Source: Sistotremastrum niveocremeum HHB9708
Taxonomy: Eukaryota; Basidiomycota; Agaricomycetes; Sistotremastrales; Sistotremastraceae
DNA: 64,000 nt
Direction: 5' to 3'
Assembly: GCA_001630475.1 (NCBI GenBank)
Contig: KV419410.1
Coordinates: forward strand, 124,001 to 188,000
Of this stretch, positions 35,967 to 47,122 are shown one piece after another. How positions within the stretch are numbered: position 1 is the stretch's first letter; each line of letters starts with the position of its first letter. A program made the position numbers and the translations under genes. The notes under the pieces are model-generated. The model had not been told where the DNA came from and searched no databases. It worked only from the letters and a program-made list of their open reading frames with translations.

Positions 35967-37465
35967 TCACGGCGCCTTGACATGACTAACATCGGGAAAT
36001 TGCGATAGGGACATGTCATGATTTGTTTTCTGAGAGAGATAGCAGAGACACACACGTACGTTGCGTCTACTTGGGTCACCTGTGGCAAAGCCAAGATCAC
36101 TTTTCTTCTGTATCCCGCCATATCCAGTTTCTGACAAGGATTCCCTTCGAGGTATATCGTATCCAGACTTGCGGTCTTGGCCAGCTGCGAGTCCAGATCA
36201 TGTAAATTAGGAATCTGATTGTCGCTTGCCTGGAAAAAGGGGGAAGTGTATGAGCGTCGAAGTTGAATGTGAAGAGGAAGTAGAAATACCCAAAATTCCT
36301 CGAGTTTTTCGAGGTGTGAGATGTTCTCTATCTTCGATATCCTGTTACTGCCAACATCAAGGGTCCGAAGTTCGAGCTGAAGTTAAGCAAAGGGATTAGC
36401 CGGTGTGAAAAGTTGGAAAAGAGAGAGTGGAGGAAGCCGAACGTTGGAGTCCAAGCCTTCGATTCTCTCGATGCCGTTATGGCTGACGTATAATTCTCTC
36501 AGGCTGGTCAGGGCTTGAAGGCCTTCTAGTTTGATGAGTCGATTGGATTGTATAGATAAGATTTTGAGTTTGGACAGGGTATGCAGGTTCTGATCAGCGT
36601 GGATCGAATTAGCAGTGTGACCGTTTGGTATGGGAGGTCATGGGACGTACTTCCAATTTTGCGATCTTGTTCTTGCCAAGCCAGAGCTCCTCTAGGTTGA
36701 CCAAGGCGTCAAGGTTTTCGATTTTCTGTACGGAGACAGTTGGATCAGAGCGAAAGGGAAGTAGAGCGTGCATTGGGCCTCACGCGGAGTCTATTCCCAC
36801 CGAGCTCGAGACTCGTGAGAGTAGCGCCTAGATTACCGAGACCGTCGATATGAGAGATTTTGTTTTGGACGAAATAGAGAGTGGTGAGGTGAGTAAGAGT
36901 CGAGATCCCCTTTGGTATGCTGCGGAGGAGATTGAAAGAGAGGTCTAGGGATCTGTAGGGTCATCAGATGATGGTCGAGATGATGGGTTGATTACGACTT
37001 GCGTGAGGGGGAGGTTGTCGAGGGCATCGTCAATATCCTTGAGTTTATTGTCGTACAAGTCGAGGTCCTGGAGAGCGTGTAGTGGGCTGAATACGGATGG
37101 CTGGAGATGTGTGATTAAATTCTGACGGAGGCAGAGCTGGTTTAGGGAAAGAGCGAAACGTGGGAGATCCAAGTTGAGCAGAGAATCGGAAGAAAGTCGC
37201 GCGTTGATGAGTTCGATAGACTGGCGGTGAATAAAATGAATAAGGCTGCAGGATATACGGGGATGGCGCATACGTCGGACTCATCTGGCAGACCCTGGAG
37301 CAAGTCGTGGTCGGCAGGCGCGGCAGAGGGGTCGTCGGGATCGGCGTCGTCATCGTCCGAGAGGTCGTGCTCGTCGTCACGCGTCGGGGGGAATATTTCT
37401 TCACGGACGAGGCGGACGGTGCGCGAGGGAGTCTGGACGGTAGCTGGGTCGTCGGATGCAGTCAT
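35967..37465 (-). CDS. SDS22: SDS22-like protein phosphatase 1 regulatory subunit (LRR)
   Basis: Several exons on the minus strand, starting at the ATG at 37465 (MTASDDPATVQTPSRTVRL). The N-terminus is acidic (DLSDDDDADPDDPSA). It is followed by 22-residue leucine-rich repeats, e.g. LRQNLITHLQPSVFSPLHAL and LQDLDLYDNKLKDID, and the repeats continue through short exons between 36950 and 36180. The C-terminal cap is diagnostic: LDTIYLEGNPCQKLDM, YRRKVILALPQVTQVDATY, closely like Sds22. The last intron (after DATY) ends near 35976 and gives the short terminus Ala-Pro. Sds22 binds the PP1 catalytic subunit and acts in mitosis and PP1 maturation. The frame stays open about 147 codons upstream of the chosen start, to 37906, but that part is low complexity, so it is treated as 5' leader. 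Confidence 0.88.
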
Positions 37466-38923
37466 AGCGGAGGGGAACAAACAAGGGACAATAGCGCAAG
37501 ACCGGCAGAGAATGCCGGGAGCCGCGGCGGAGCGGAGAAAGAAAAGAATGCCGAGAGGAACAGAAGATGGGCGTCTGTGCCGGGCAGGAATGATTCGCGA
37601 GCGCCACAGCTCGGATGAGGATAGATAGAGAATAACGAAATTAGGGATATTCTGTGCCTTTTTCGAGAATCCAGGTTGCGGTGTGATCGGATCTTCGGAG
37701 TTCTCACGAGCCGAGTGTGCCTCGGACCCTGGGGTCGATCGGCGGCCGCGATCACGAGTCTCTGTGATCAGCCAGAGAGAGTCGATGCAGATGCAGCAGC
37801 GAGCGTGCCGGAAAGGGAAATGGTCGGTGCGCACAATGCTGCATGTATTTCGGGAAGCGGGTGAGTGAGCCGTCAGAGGTGCGGATCGGCGATGGAAGAA
37901 GGGCAAAGAGGGAATACCGAGCCGGGCGGTTCTCGGTCTTTCAGCAAGGGCCAGGACGCGAAGACGAGTGAATGAGCAGATGAGCAGAATTTGTGTGAGA
38001 TCTGGAATGGAAGATGCCGACGGGCGAGAAGAGCGACGAGAAGAGCGACGAAAAGACGCTCCGGGAGCAAGCTAGCCATTGACGCAGAGTACATGAGACA
38101 CTCGATATGACGAATATAAATAATGAATATGTTGTCTAATCTGATCAGAATCGCAAAAGAAGCGAAGAGGGAATGTTTGGAGTTGTGTGGATCGAGACCG
38201 CCACCCGCCGATCGGTTCTGCGGACCCGATTGCGATACCCTTGAATCAAATCTCTGTCTCCTCCATCTGCTCTTCACCACCACCTCTCCAGTCTTTATTC
38301 CCTCCCGCCCTCGCCCTCATCGTTGCCGACGCTCGACCCGACAACACGTGACTGCGCCCCCCCCGCCGTCGCCGTCATCGCCGACGCCAGCAACGCCCCG
38401 GCTGCTGCTTAGGAGCCTTGTTGAGCAGACAGTGGTGGCGAGTCCCAGCCAGCCACGCCGCCATCCATCCCCTTGTTTCACTCTCTCACTTGTCTCTGCA
38501 CGTCTCCTCGTGTCGTTGCCCAACCCTCGCGGCTCCTGTCCCGGTCGTCGTCCCGACCCGCCGCCGCCGCCGCCTGCTCGCTCGCTGCTCTGCCCAATAG
38601 ACGTGCCGTCTTCTATCTCGCATTCTACTTCTATCTCCGTCTTATATTCTCCTCTTCCCGCCCATCCGAGCCCATCCAGACACATTCGACCTCCCATCGT
38701 CGTCTGTCTCGGACCCAAACGCTCTCGCCTGCTTCCGACACATTCCCAGTCACAAAAAGGTTAGCATCATCTCTTCTCGCGCCCCTCGCTCCCTGACCCC
38801 CTCTCTCTTCTCCATCCAACCGTGCGCTCTCGTTCCCGCCGTCCCGTATCTAATCGCCTTTATCTTCTCGCTTGTTCTCCGTCCGCAATCGCATCTCTTG
38901 TCCTCACCGCCATCTTGCTCGTC
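37466..38923. promoter_or_regulatory. Divergent promoter and long pyrimidine-rich leader upstream of WC-2
   Basis: 1.46 kb between SDS22 (minus) and WC-2 (plus). From about 38230 to 38920 the plus strand is strongly C/T-rich, with CCG/TCG repeats near 38360-38400 and 38555-38580, and is likely transcribed as a long 5' leader of WC-2. It contains several upstream ATGs. Confidence 0.5.
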
Positions 38924-41735
38924 ATGTCGTCGACCAACTCCTGCCTTGGCCTCTCATTCAACTCGTCTCGAAACGCTCTCCCTGACTCTCCTCTCCTAAC
39001 AAAACCATTCACTCCGCATTTTGCCGCTTCGACTTCCCAGCTACCAAATTACGCAATGGCCGCCCAGCATCCCCAGATCCCAAAAATCGGCCAGACAAGA
39101 TGCTGTATGTCCCCCCATCTCTTTATGCGTTCCAGCATCGTCTCTAACACGTCTCTTCTTCAGATTGGTCCATCCTAGATCCAGAATTAAATTTTATTTA
39201 TTGCGATCCGGTCCTATCATCGCATTTACAGGACCAGGCAAACCTCATCGTCGGCAGGAACCTCTTGGACTTTGTCCATCCTGACGAAAAGGCATCTGCA
39301 CAAAAAGATCTAGGCGGTGTCCTCCAGTCTCGTACCCTCCATGGCAGCGTCACTCGGTACGCTCACCCCTTGTTTTACGTCGTATTCACAAAGGTGTCTT
39401 ATCCAGACCTCCCCTCAGCGTCAGATACTCCCGTCTCTCCCGCGTTCGACAACGTCTCGGCTTTCGTGGCTCCCCTGTCCTCTTCCCAGAGGTAGACAAG
39501 ATAGCGATAGACGAACATTACATGGCATGCGAAATCGTCATCAACTGGGCTGCGGACGGCATCGTCCTCTGCTTCATACATGCCGCAACAGACATCAACA
39601 CACCGGCTGACAATGATGAACGAAACAAGACAGGCTGGACCAACTGGTGCGGCACGCCCTTTCTGGACCCCGAGGTACGGCATATACGTTCCGCCACTAC
39701 TCTGTTTTAATTGATATCGTCCTTGTCGACATGTATTTTTGATTTCCTATTGACCACGTTGACAGCATGCGGCCCTGCTCATTAATCGCCTGCATACCGC
39801 GCCTTCCTCTGCGCCCTCCAACCATCCGTCGCCCCCTAGTCGCATATTTCAGATCATAAGCAATACCCCAGACAGGCGCATTATTGTCTCCTGGCCTCCG
39901 TCAGCCCCTCATCAGGAATTCGGTCGCCTCGCGATGGACGTTCACGGAAGCCCTTCTTCCAGCGGAAGCAACAGTGCGAAAACAGGCTGTCAACGCCGTT
40001 TCAAGTCACATCAGGAGATGGAAACCAAGGAAGTCGAATCCATCTTCATTCCTCATGGCGCCGTCATTTTTGCATGTCACTCTGTCGAAGATATTGACCC
40101 TCAGACCCATCGCCGGAGGTACACTCCTCCTTCGGCCGTCAATCCTTCGACCTATTATGGCAATGAAAACAATGGCAACGGCAACGGCAATAGCTATTAC
40201 GATGCCCCGACTTACGACTATCCTCCTAATCCAAGATATAGCCAGCCGAATTCGATGAACGGATCCAGTTATACTCTTTCCGGAGGGTCTGGAGGAACGC
40301 CACCTCCACCGCCTCAACTTGGCCCTAATCCTCATTTCTCTCAAATACCGCACAGACCCGGCCCCGAATGGTCCGCACCTTCGCACCACCACCAGCAGGT
40401 TTCACCAACCACGTCTTCTCATCCTGACGCACCTTTTGCATGGGGCAATGCCCCTTCGCCCCCAAACCATGAGATGGGCCTTCATACAGCTCCCAGTTCT
40501 CAATCTCTCACCTCTTCCAATTCTCCCACCTACAATTGGGGTGGTCCGCAACAAACTGCTCCTGCATCGCCACCCATGGTCAACGACGTTCCACCTCCTG
40601 CTCGAACCCGTGGTGGGAAGCCTTCGAGTAGTATTCGCGGATTAACTCAAGAACATCACCATCATTACACGCCTGATGGGACGGCCGCACATATCATTCG
40701 ATCGACTCCTTCTGCGATGAGCGGCAGGACCGGTGGACATCCGCCCCTCGGCGTCAATAAATGCGCTAGCTGTGGCACTACGATGAGTCCAGAGTGGCGG
40801 AAGGGACCCAGCGGTAAGAAGGATTTGTGTAATGCGTGAGTAGCTTTTTTTTTCTTCCTTCCTTCTTTGCGGATCCGTCCTTTTTTTGTTTGAAAAAAAA
40901 TCGGATGGAATGGATGTATGCTGATTCGTTCTCTATCTGATTTAGATGTGGTCTACGATACGCGAGATCCCGGGCGAAGAAAGAGGGTCACCAGGTACAG
41001 AAGAGAAGAAAGGACGAGAAAGATCCGGCGCTCACTATGAAACCGTCTTCAAGTCTTTCGACATCAGCACCCCGTGGACAACATATCCCGCACGAGCGTT
41101 TATCTAAACGTGGAGGAACCGACGATGGAGCATTATCGAGTCCAGACGCGTACAGCTCTCATCTTTCCAACGTCGACATGAGGCAGACGCCTAGCCCTCC
41201 CACCCCACATCACTTATCGGGGACGGTGTTCGGGCACAATCAAGGCATGGGAGAAAGCTACGGAAGAGGAGACGATGGAGGATATACGCATGGCTCAGGA
41301 TCGAGCGGATATTACAGCCCTGGGACGAACCTCAGTATGGGCGGATCCGCACCTCTATTACATCAGCCCGCACCTCACTCTGGACTGACACATTCCCACC
41401 CTCAATCATTGGGAATGTATTCACAACACCATCATAGTCATTCTCACGAGATGACCTTACCGAGGATCAAACCAGAGCCGATGGCTCCATTCGGCAACGT
41501 TGGACGAGGGCCGACACCACATGGCAATGGAAATTCAGGGAACAACGAGGGTGGTGGATTGGGGGGACATTCGCTGGGACTGGGAGCACCGTCGTCATTC
41601 GAGCGGGGCAACGGAATGGGGCTGCCACCGCTCCCCATGATGCCCTCGAGCAATACGGGAATGTCTCGGATGCCTCTTGGCCATGGAGCGGATTCTGGAC
41701 ACGTCCAGGGCAAGTCGACGTTTGTGTCTCCGTGA
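38924..41735 (+). CDS. wc-2: White collar-2 type PAS/GATA transcription factor
   Basis: Five exons (38924-39104, 39164-39356, 39419-39674, 39766-40835, 40946-41735) sum to 830 codons (829 residues). A PAS domain lies at about residues 60-210: YWSILDPELNFIYCDP, NLIVGRNLLDFVHPDEK, RYSRLSRVR, and MACEIVINWAADGIVLCFIH. A disordered Pro/Ser/His-rich middle follows. The GATA zinc finger (CASCGTTMSPEWRKG ... DLCNACGLRYARSRAKK) has Cys-x2-Cys, 18-residue loop, Cys-x2-Cys, the spacing of WC-2. A basic stretch (HQVQKRRK) comes next, then a low-complexity Gly/His-rich tail. WC-2 has no flavin LOV domain itself; it pairs with the blue-light receptor WC-1 to switch on light genes. An intron splits the finger between Asn-Ala and Cys. 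Confidence 0.92.
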
Positions 41736-43264
41736 GGAGCGGGTTTCAGATTGATTGGCGTGCTGTGCAGCGTTGATTCGGGACCTTGAACGGTTCTGGA
41801 TGGTTGGAATTTATTTTAATGGCCTCGGGTTCGCTGGTATTGTTGATGATCGTCGTTTATCTGGTCTCCTGTCGTCCCATGAAGCCCCTATCGATATCTA
41901 TGTATCTACACTCTAGTCTTGCCTGTTCCCCCACTGTAGCGAACATATTTACGAGTTCGACAACAAAAAACAAGGACCGTGTTCAGAGAAGGTTCGGAAG
42001 ACTAGAACGCGAGATTTGGATCTGTCATCTTGATGGCCCCGCACAGGGTATGATCTCTAAGCTTGTCGATCATTTCCTTTTCAGGACGAGAACGCTTATG
42101 TCAGCAGTTTTGAGATCAAAGCTTTTGTGGCGTTGAATTGATTAGTAAGCACTATCCTGGGAGAGAACGAGAGGAAGAGGCAACTCGGTAAGACATAGGG
42201 AGGCCATCAACACTAACGAAGCACCTCGATCTCAATCTTGCACTCTACATGTAATAGAGCCAGATCTGAGTCGCCCTGGTCGTGAGCCAGGTCCGATCAC
42301 GCGGAATCGAATTAGAGGCCGTGTATGCGGTCAAAGCGGGTCTGTTGCAAGTGCCGCCACTCGAGCTGAACATGATCTTGACGCGAAATCTGGAGATGAG
42401 CGGCGAGTCGCTAGCGAGCAAACCATGATCGAGATTCCGATCCAACCAGATAGTTGGAACGCCGGGAATCAAGCAGTGATCGACGAGAACACGCTATGGC
42501 CGCCAAACGTAAACGATGCCATGCATCTCGGTCCTGAGAGACTCAAGATCGATCATCAATCCCGCCCCCTCGGCGATTATCTGCTTGAATGAGCGCGAGG
42601 GTTAGAGTTTGCTGACCCCGGCGACTAGCCCGACTTGGCAGTCCGTGGGTCCGTTCACGGTAAGAACGGTCGGCGACTATTCATTCTACTGTGATCGAGC
42701 GACCGCCGCTGCAGAACAACAAGCTCGCTGCGTTCTATTCAGGTCCCAGGCACTGCCGTTCGATCACTTGTCTTCGAGTCGGATCCGGGGCCGAAAGTTG
42801 TTCCCTGGTCGCGCCTTGGTTGCCCTGTGGGCGGTCGTTGTGCCAGTCCCTGATCTTGTCCGCCTCTTTAGGAGATTTTCGAGGGATAAAACGTTGTTCC
42901 GCCCCAAGTGAAATCGCCGTGATCGAAGTAGGGCATCGTCGCCCGCTACAGTCTGATGGAATACAGAGATCTCCAGATTCATCGTAGCCGTCCAGATTAT
43001 CTGTAAGCAGCAGCAAGCACGAGATCTGTGAGTCGATCTGGACAAAAAGTAAGCGTATCGCTCCCGTTCCTGTAAAAAGTCAGAATGTTCTGTTGATAAT
43101 GATGAAGAAATAGTAACAAAAACCTACATTTGCTAACGATATCGGCAGCATGCACCAGCAACACCTATTTCTCCAGTTTGACCGATTTTCTGTCGTCGAA
43201 GCTGGGGAAAGGCATTCAAACTCCGCCATTTCCTAATCGGAAAACTTCACCTCCAGCCTCGACG
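41736..43264. other. Intergenic region (1.5 kb)
   Basis: 3' UTR of WC-2 and the upstream region of the ankyrin gene. No conserved reading frame, tRNA or repeat was recognised. Confidence 0.45.
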
Positions 43265-44348
43265 ATGCCTGTGCCTGCTCGAACTGTCAACGCCAAAAAT
43301 ATATGGGTCGCCGCTGGCGATGGAGACCTTGATCGTGTTCAGGTTTGTCTTCTTGATTGCAAGTTTGCTTCCGGAATGAAAATGTACTGACCTTGCTGGT
43401 GGCATTGGAAAGTAGGAGCTTGTGGAACATCAAGGTAGATCACCCTCTTATCGACCCGTGCGCCGTCTGTATAATGTTGCTGAGACTATTTCCAGGGATC
43501 TCCCCGAATCAGGCTGATGAAAATACCTATACACCAATGTGCATGCCTTCTCTTGATAAGCTTAGCCTTCAGCTGATGTTGTACCGTCTGCCAGGCATGC
43601 CGCTGCTTCGTATGGTCACATTGACATCTTGGAGTATCTTGTGTCCCGAGGTTGCTTTTTTTCACCGAAATGAAAAGCTTCCGCGCTCATCTTCCCCACG
43701 CTTCATTTTTCACAGGAGGAGACGTCAACATCACAGACGAAGACGGAGAGACGCCAATATATACCGTAGAGAGCGTGGAAGTTGCACACTGGCTCATCGA
43801 TCACAACGCGCGTTTGGATATTAGAAATTCGGAAGGTCTTCGGGTAAGGCCATCTATATTCAAAGTCCTCCCTGCCTGGTCTCATTTTTCTGCTCTCTTT
43901 CGTGGAGCCAGACGAGCATCTCGCTGAAGAGTTTCCCGAAGTATCAGCTTACCTGACGACACGACTTTCGCCGACCTCCAATGACGCTACCGCTCAAGCC
44001 ACTGTTACCGTTTCAGATTCGGTATCGCCTACGACGACGACGACTTCCCCGCCTTCCCAATATGCACAAGATCAGAGCGCTAACGTCCTGACTTCACACC
44101 TGATGGAGCAAGTGAATGGCGTCATGGAACGCGCAGAAGCAGAGGGACGAGATCCTGAGGAGGAATTACGTGAGGTCGTGGGCACGACTGTGCTCGAGGG
44201 AATACTCAGGGGTGTGAGACTGGGGCAAGAGACTTCTGACGAGCAGCAAAACTCCGAGAATGCAAGTCACGGAAACGGGAATGGATTCGGCCACGGAGCG
44301 GGAGACGAAGGCGGCGGAAAAAGAAAGCGGACAGACGAGGCCCGCTGA
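43265..44348 (+). CDS. Small ankyrin-repeat protein
   Basis: Six exons (43265-43342, 43416-43434, 43496-43538, 43595-43650, 43716-43843, 43908-44348) sum to 255 codons (254 residues). The N-terminal half carries ankyrin repeats assembled across short exons: NIWVAAGDGDLDRVQELVEH, then NTYTPMHAAASYGHIDILEY (TPMHAAA is the hallmark TPLHxAA), and DEDGETPIYTVESVEVAHW. The C-terminal half is acidic and Thr/Ser-rich with a helix (SHLMEQVNGVMERAEAEGRD) and a basic tail (GGGKRKRTDEA) that could be a nuclear signal. Size and layout recall small fungal ankyrin proteins such as Yar1-like chaperones, but that is a guess. Exon 2 is 19 nt; without it the first repeat is broken, so it is well supported. Confidence 0.83.
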
Positions 44349-44692
44349 GTTGAACGTAAGTGAAGAGTTTGGCTCGAGATGGTTTAGGCTGTTGACTCTG
44401 GATGTTCTAGGGATATACCATTACTCAGACATGCGATAAGGATGGGGATAGGCGACTAGTTCTGGTCGAGCACACGAGGATTGCTTTGTTCTTATCATCA
44501 CGATCTAACATGAGGTGGCCGAGTAGCCCAGGCTGGCGGACCGAAATTGCCTAATAATTGAGTTGAAAGAGCCCTCTGCCCGGCTCTTTCGAATATAAAT
44601 ATGACGAAACGGTCGAGTCTGTACCTGCTAATACGAATGTTCGCCTCGTTCACTGAGCGGAGTTGTAATCACGAGCTTTCGCTTTACATATA
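44349..44692. other. Intergenic spacer
   Basis: About 340 bp between co-directional genes. A tRNA-like TGGCCGAGT string occurs near 44516 but no cloverleaf can be formed. No gene is seen. Confidence 0.5.
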
Positions 44693-44977
44693 ATGCCTCA
44701 CGCCATCTCTGTATCTCTTCTCTACTTTGCGGGTGCCTTCTCCGCCATTGGCAGAGCGTCCGAATCTCTGACGCTCACCGTCAAAGACGCCGAACGTGGC
44801 TTTCCCCTCAGCGACCTCGCTGCCGTCATTCTCGAGCGACATCCCGGAAATAACCTCGACAAAGTATTGGAAACGAGTCAATGGAGCGTCGACGCAGAGA
44901 TGGTCGATGACCCCAACGACGTCTACTTGAAAGGCGGCGAAGAAGTCGCCGTCATTCCTCCCGTGTCCGGGGGTTGA
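44693..44977 (+). CDS. MOCS2A: Molybdopterin synthase sulfur-carrier subunit (MoaD/MOCS2A)
   Basis: A single exon of 94 residues. It is a beta-grasp (ubiquitin-like) protein ending in EEVAVIPPVSGG; the C-terminal Gly-Gly is the site that is adenylated and thiocarboxylated before sulfur transfer in molybdenum-cofactor synthesis. Other family marks are ISVSLLYFAGA near the start and DVYLKGGEEVAVIPP. The partner would be the large subunit MOCS2B, and the activating enzyme an MOCS3/CnxF-like protein; ne either is in this window. Urm1 is the closest alternative, but Urm1 proteins end differently (usually INGGxxLxxGG without the VAVIPPxSGG form), so MOCS2A is preferred. Confidence 0.92.
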   Translation: MPHAISVSLLYFAGAFSAIGRASESLTLTVKDAERGFPLSDLAAVILERHPGNNLDKVLETSQWSVDAEMVDDPNDVYLKGGEEVAVIPPVSGG

Positions 44978-45301
44978 GCTTACGGTAAGCAGTCGCGCGA
45001 CGGACGCCGAGCTCAAACTTGACTCAAAGACATTCCAGATACATCACTTATCACTTAATATTCTTTCTCGGCAATGCAGACCAGTGCGGGACACGACGAC
45101 GACGCCCAGCACGCACAAAAGGACAGAAAATTGTCCTGAGAAAGAGTTCCCAAAGCTGTCTTGATGCCATATCGAGTTTATCAATCGCGTGACGTCTCAC
45201 CACATCACTCTGCTCCCTTTCCCGTTCCCCGCATTGTCTATTTCTCCAACAAAAGTCGGCTGCGAACTCTCATCGCACCGATCGGCAGCTCATCCACCGC
45301 G
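44978..45301. other. Intergenic spacer
   Basis: About 320 bp. The reading frame of the next gene is open upstream to 45161 with another ATG, so part may be coding leader. Otherwise nothing is seen. Confidence 0.45.
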
Positions 45302-46377
45302 ATGTCGTCCTGGCAATTTGCTCAACCTCCCACAACTTGTTTTACCGTCTCGCGCCTCACCAACACGGTCTTCAAGATCGTCGAGGATGATATGTATCGC
45401 GAGCTCCCATTCATCTATGTAAAAGTCTATCCTCATTCTATCCTAATCCTCGACACCGGATGTGGAGGCGCAGCTCGCGATCCCACCGTTCATCTCAAAT
45501 CACTCAGGCAGTTCATTGAAACATGGCCTATCATCGATAATGCTGGCAAGCCTATCAACGAGAGAGGTCGTAAACCATACGTCGTCGTACAGAGCCATTT
45601 GCACTACGTATGTCCTTTGCTCCCCTTTTGGCGTGTCTGATCCTAAATCTGTCCACTGCTCCTTCATACAGGATCACATCTGTGCGTCGGATCATAGCTT
45701 CTCTCTCGGATCTTGGACGTGTACTGATCAATACTTCAGGTGCGATGGAGCAATTCACAGGGTCGACAATAGTAGCTTCGTCATATTCAAAGCTATTCGT
45801 CACGAGCGATCTTGCTACACACTCTCTTTGCCGATCGCTTGGCATCCGAACGCCGAATTATCAGATTACAAAATGGGCAGGAGACTGCGATTTCCTGACA
45901 CACAACAACTTTGATCTCAAAATTCAGGTGCTGCATACACCTGGCCACACACCCGATTCACTGGCTCTATGGGACGAGGAAGAAAATATGCTCTACGTTG
46001 GCGATACGCTTTACGAATGGGCACCGACGATATTCCCCAATGAAGGTGATATTGTCGATTGGTTGGGAAGCATGGACAAACTTTACGCGTTTGTCAAAGA
46101 AAAAACGACATTCTTAATCCAGGAACAGTCGTCCAATACAGAGGTCTATATCAATTGTGGACACGTCACATCATATGGACCTGCATTGGAGATCCTGGGC
46201 CAGATGAACGAGTTCATGTTGGCGATCTTACGCGGAAGCGTTCCAATCATGGGAGAGTCGATCAAAAGAGGCGAGAGGAATGTAGTGTATGGGAGACAAG
46301 GGACAGATAGGTTTGTAGTTCTGTGTCCGGAACGACTCATCCTGGAAGCACGGGACAAGTTGGAGATCGTTGTATGA
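45302..46377 (+). CDS. Metallo-beta-lactamase-fold hydrolase
   Basis: Three exons (45302-45607, 45672-45681, 45740-46377) sum to 318 codons (317 residues). The metal-binding signature HxHxDH (SHLHYDHI) is split: HLHY ends exon 1 and DHI is carried by a 10-nt exon. Further marks are ILILDTGCGG before it, HTPGHTPDSLALWDE and VGDTLYEW (second and third metal clusters), and YINCGH. Both domains of the fold look complete. Relatives include glyoxalase II-like and LACTB2-like enzymes, and many basidiomycete members have no known substrate, so the reaction is left open. The start MSSWQFAQPP was preferred because the in-frame upstream extension from 45161 is rich in basic and Pro residues and not family-like. 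Confidence 0.82.
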
Positions 46378-47122
46378 TTCCCGTTTGTTCTGTTGCTTGG
46401 CTTTACTGCGTCTATGATAGGTTTCCATATTTTGTACATGTATACATCTCACCGCTCGCTCTGTTAGTTATCGTACTTTTCTGCATATGCTCTGCCGAAC
46501 ACGACTCACTTCTTGTTGCTTCCGTCCTGGCAGTGATGGATCATCGATCAACCGCAGACTTGTCGGGAATATTGATTTTCTGCAATTTCTTCCCACAACC
46601 TGTCGTAGGACTGGTCGACGACTCGACGGTGTTCTCGGCTATCGCCGTCAACATCTGCTTTGGCCCACAACCCATGAAAAAGACGAGGTATGGATACAAT
46701 GTTTAGAATTTGACTGTCTTTTCATAGATCTGTTTTCTCCCAGGCATCTGGTATCGCAGGGAGGCCGCGAGGTCCGATTGTCTGTTCAGCTTTCGGAGTC
46801 AGGCGCCTATTGCCGCAATTTCTGCTATTACCGGGTGCACTGGGTCCAGATTCATTGATGATCACCACGTTTTCTTACTCGTCTACTGCTCTGGGGCCGG
46901 GAACTGGCATAATATTGCCTCAAATGCTAAAACACCGGATTGGAACCGCTGTCAAGTCTGTCGGTTAACCTTGACAGAGGCAGGAACGAAGCTTAATGAG
47001 GCGTTTGGGCTCCCTGTACCTGGGGATTTACCCATGACCATACCGATCGACTGTCATGCAGAGTATAAAGTCTCCCTCAACTCGTTACCATACCAAGTTA
47101 CCCCATCATTTCGACGATCGGC
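46378..47122. other. Region upstream of the opsin array (0.75 kb)
   Basis: No supported gene. It includes the promoter of opsin copy 1. Some short frames are present but none resembles the opsins or their flanking genes. Confidence 0.45.
47064..47070 (+). promoter_or_regulatory. TATA-like element of opsin copy 1
   Basis: TATAAAG, 59 bp before the ATG of copy 1. All six array members have a TATA-like element in this window. Confidence 0.5.

Noticed and set aside
37466-37906. N-terminal extension of SDS22
   Set aside because: The frame is open upstream of 37465 but the residues are Arg/Pro/Ser low complexity without family similarity; treated as leader.
44507-44600. Possible tRNA with an A-box-like TGGCCGAGT string
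   Set aside because: No matching acceptor stem, and the downstream TTCGAAT string does not give a T arm; a cloverleaf cannot be drawn.
45161-45301. Earlier start for the metallo-beta-lactamase gene
   Set aside because: The in-frame extension is basic and proline-rich and unlike the family; the start at 45302 is preferred.
46384-46860. Candidate remnant of a seventh opsin upstream of copy 1
   Set aside because: None of the helix signatures (HYxxW, VWWGFS, AYP, TEQ) was found in any frame.
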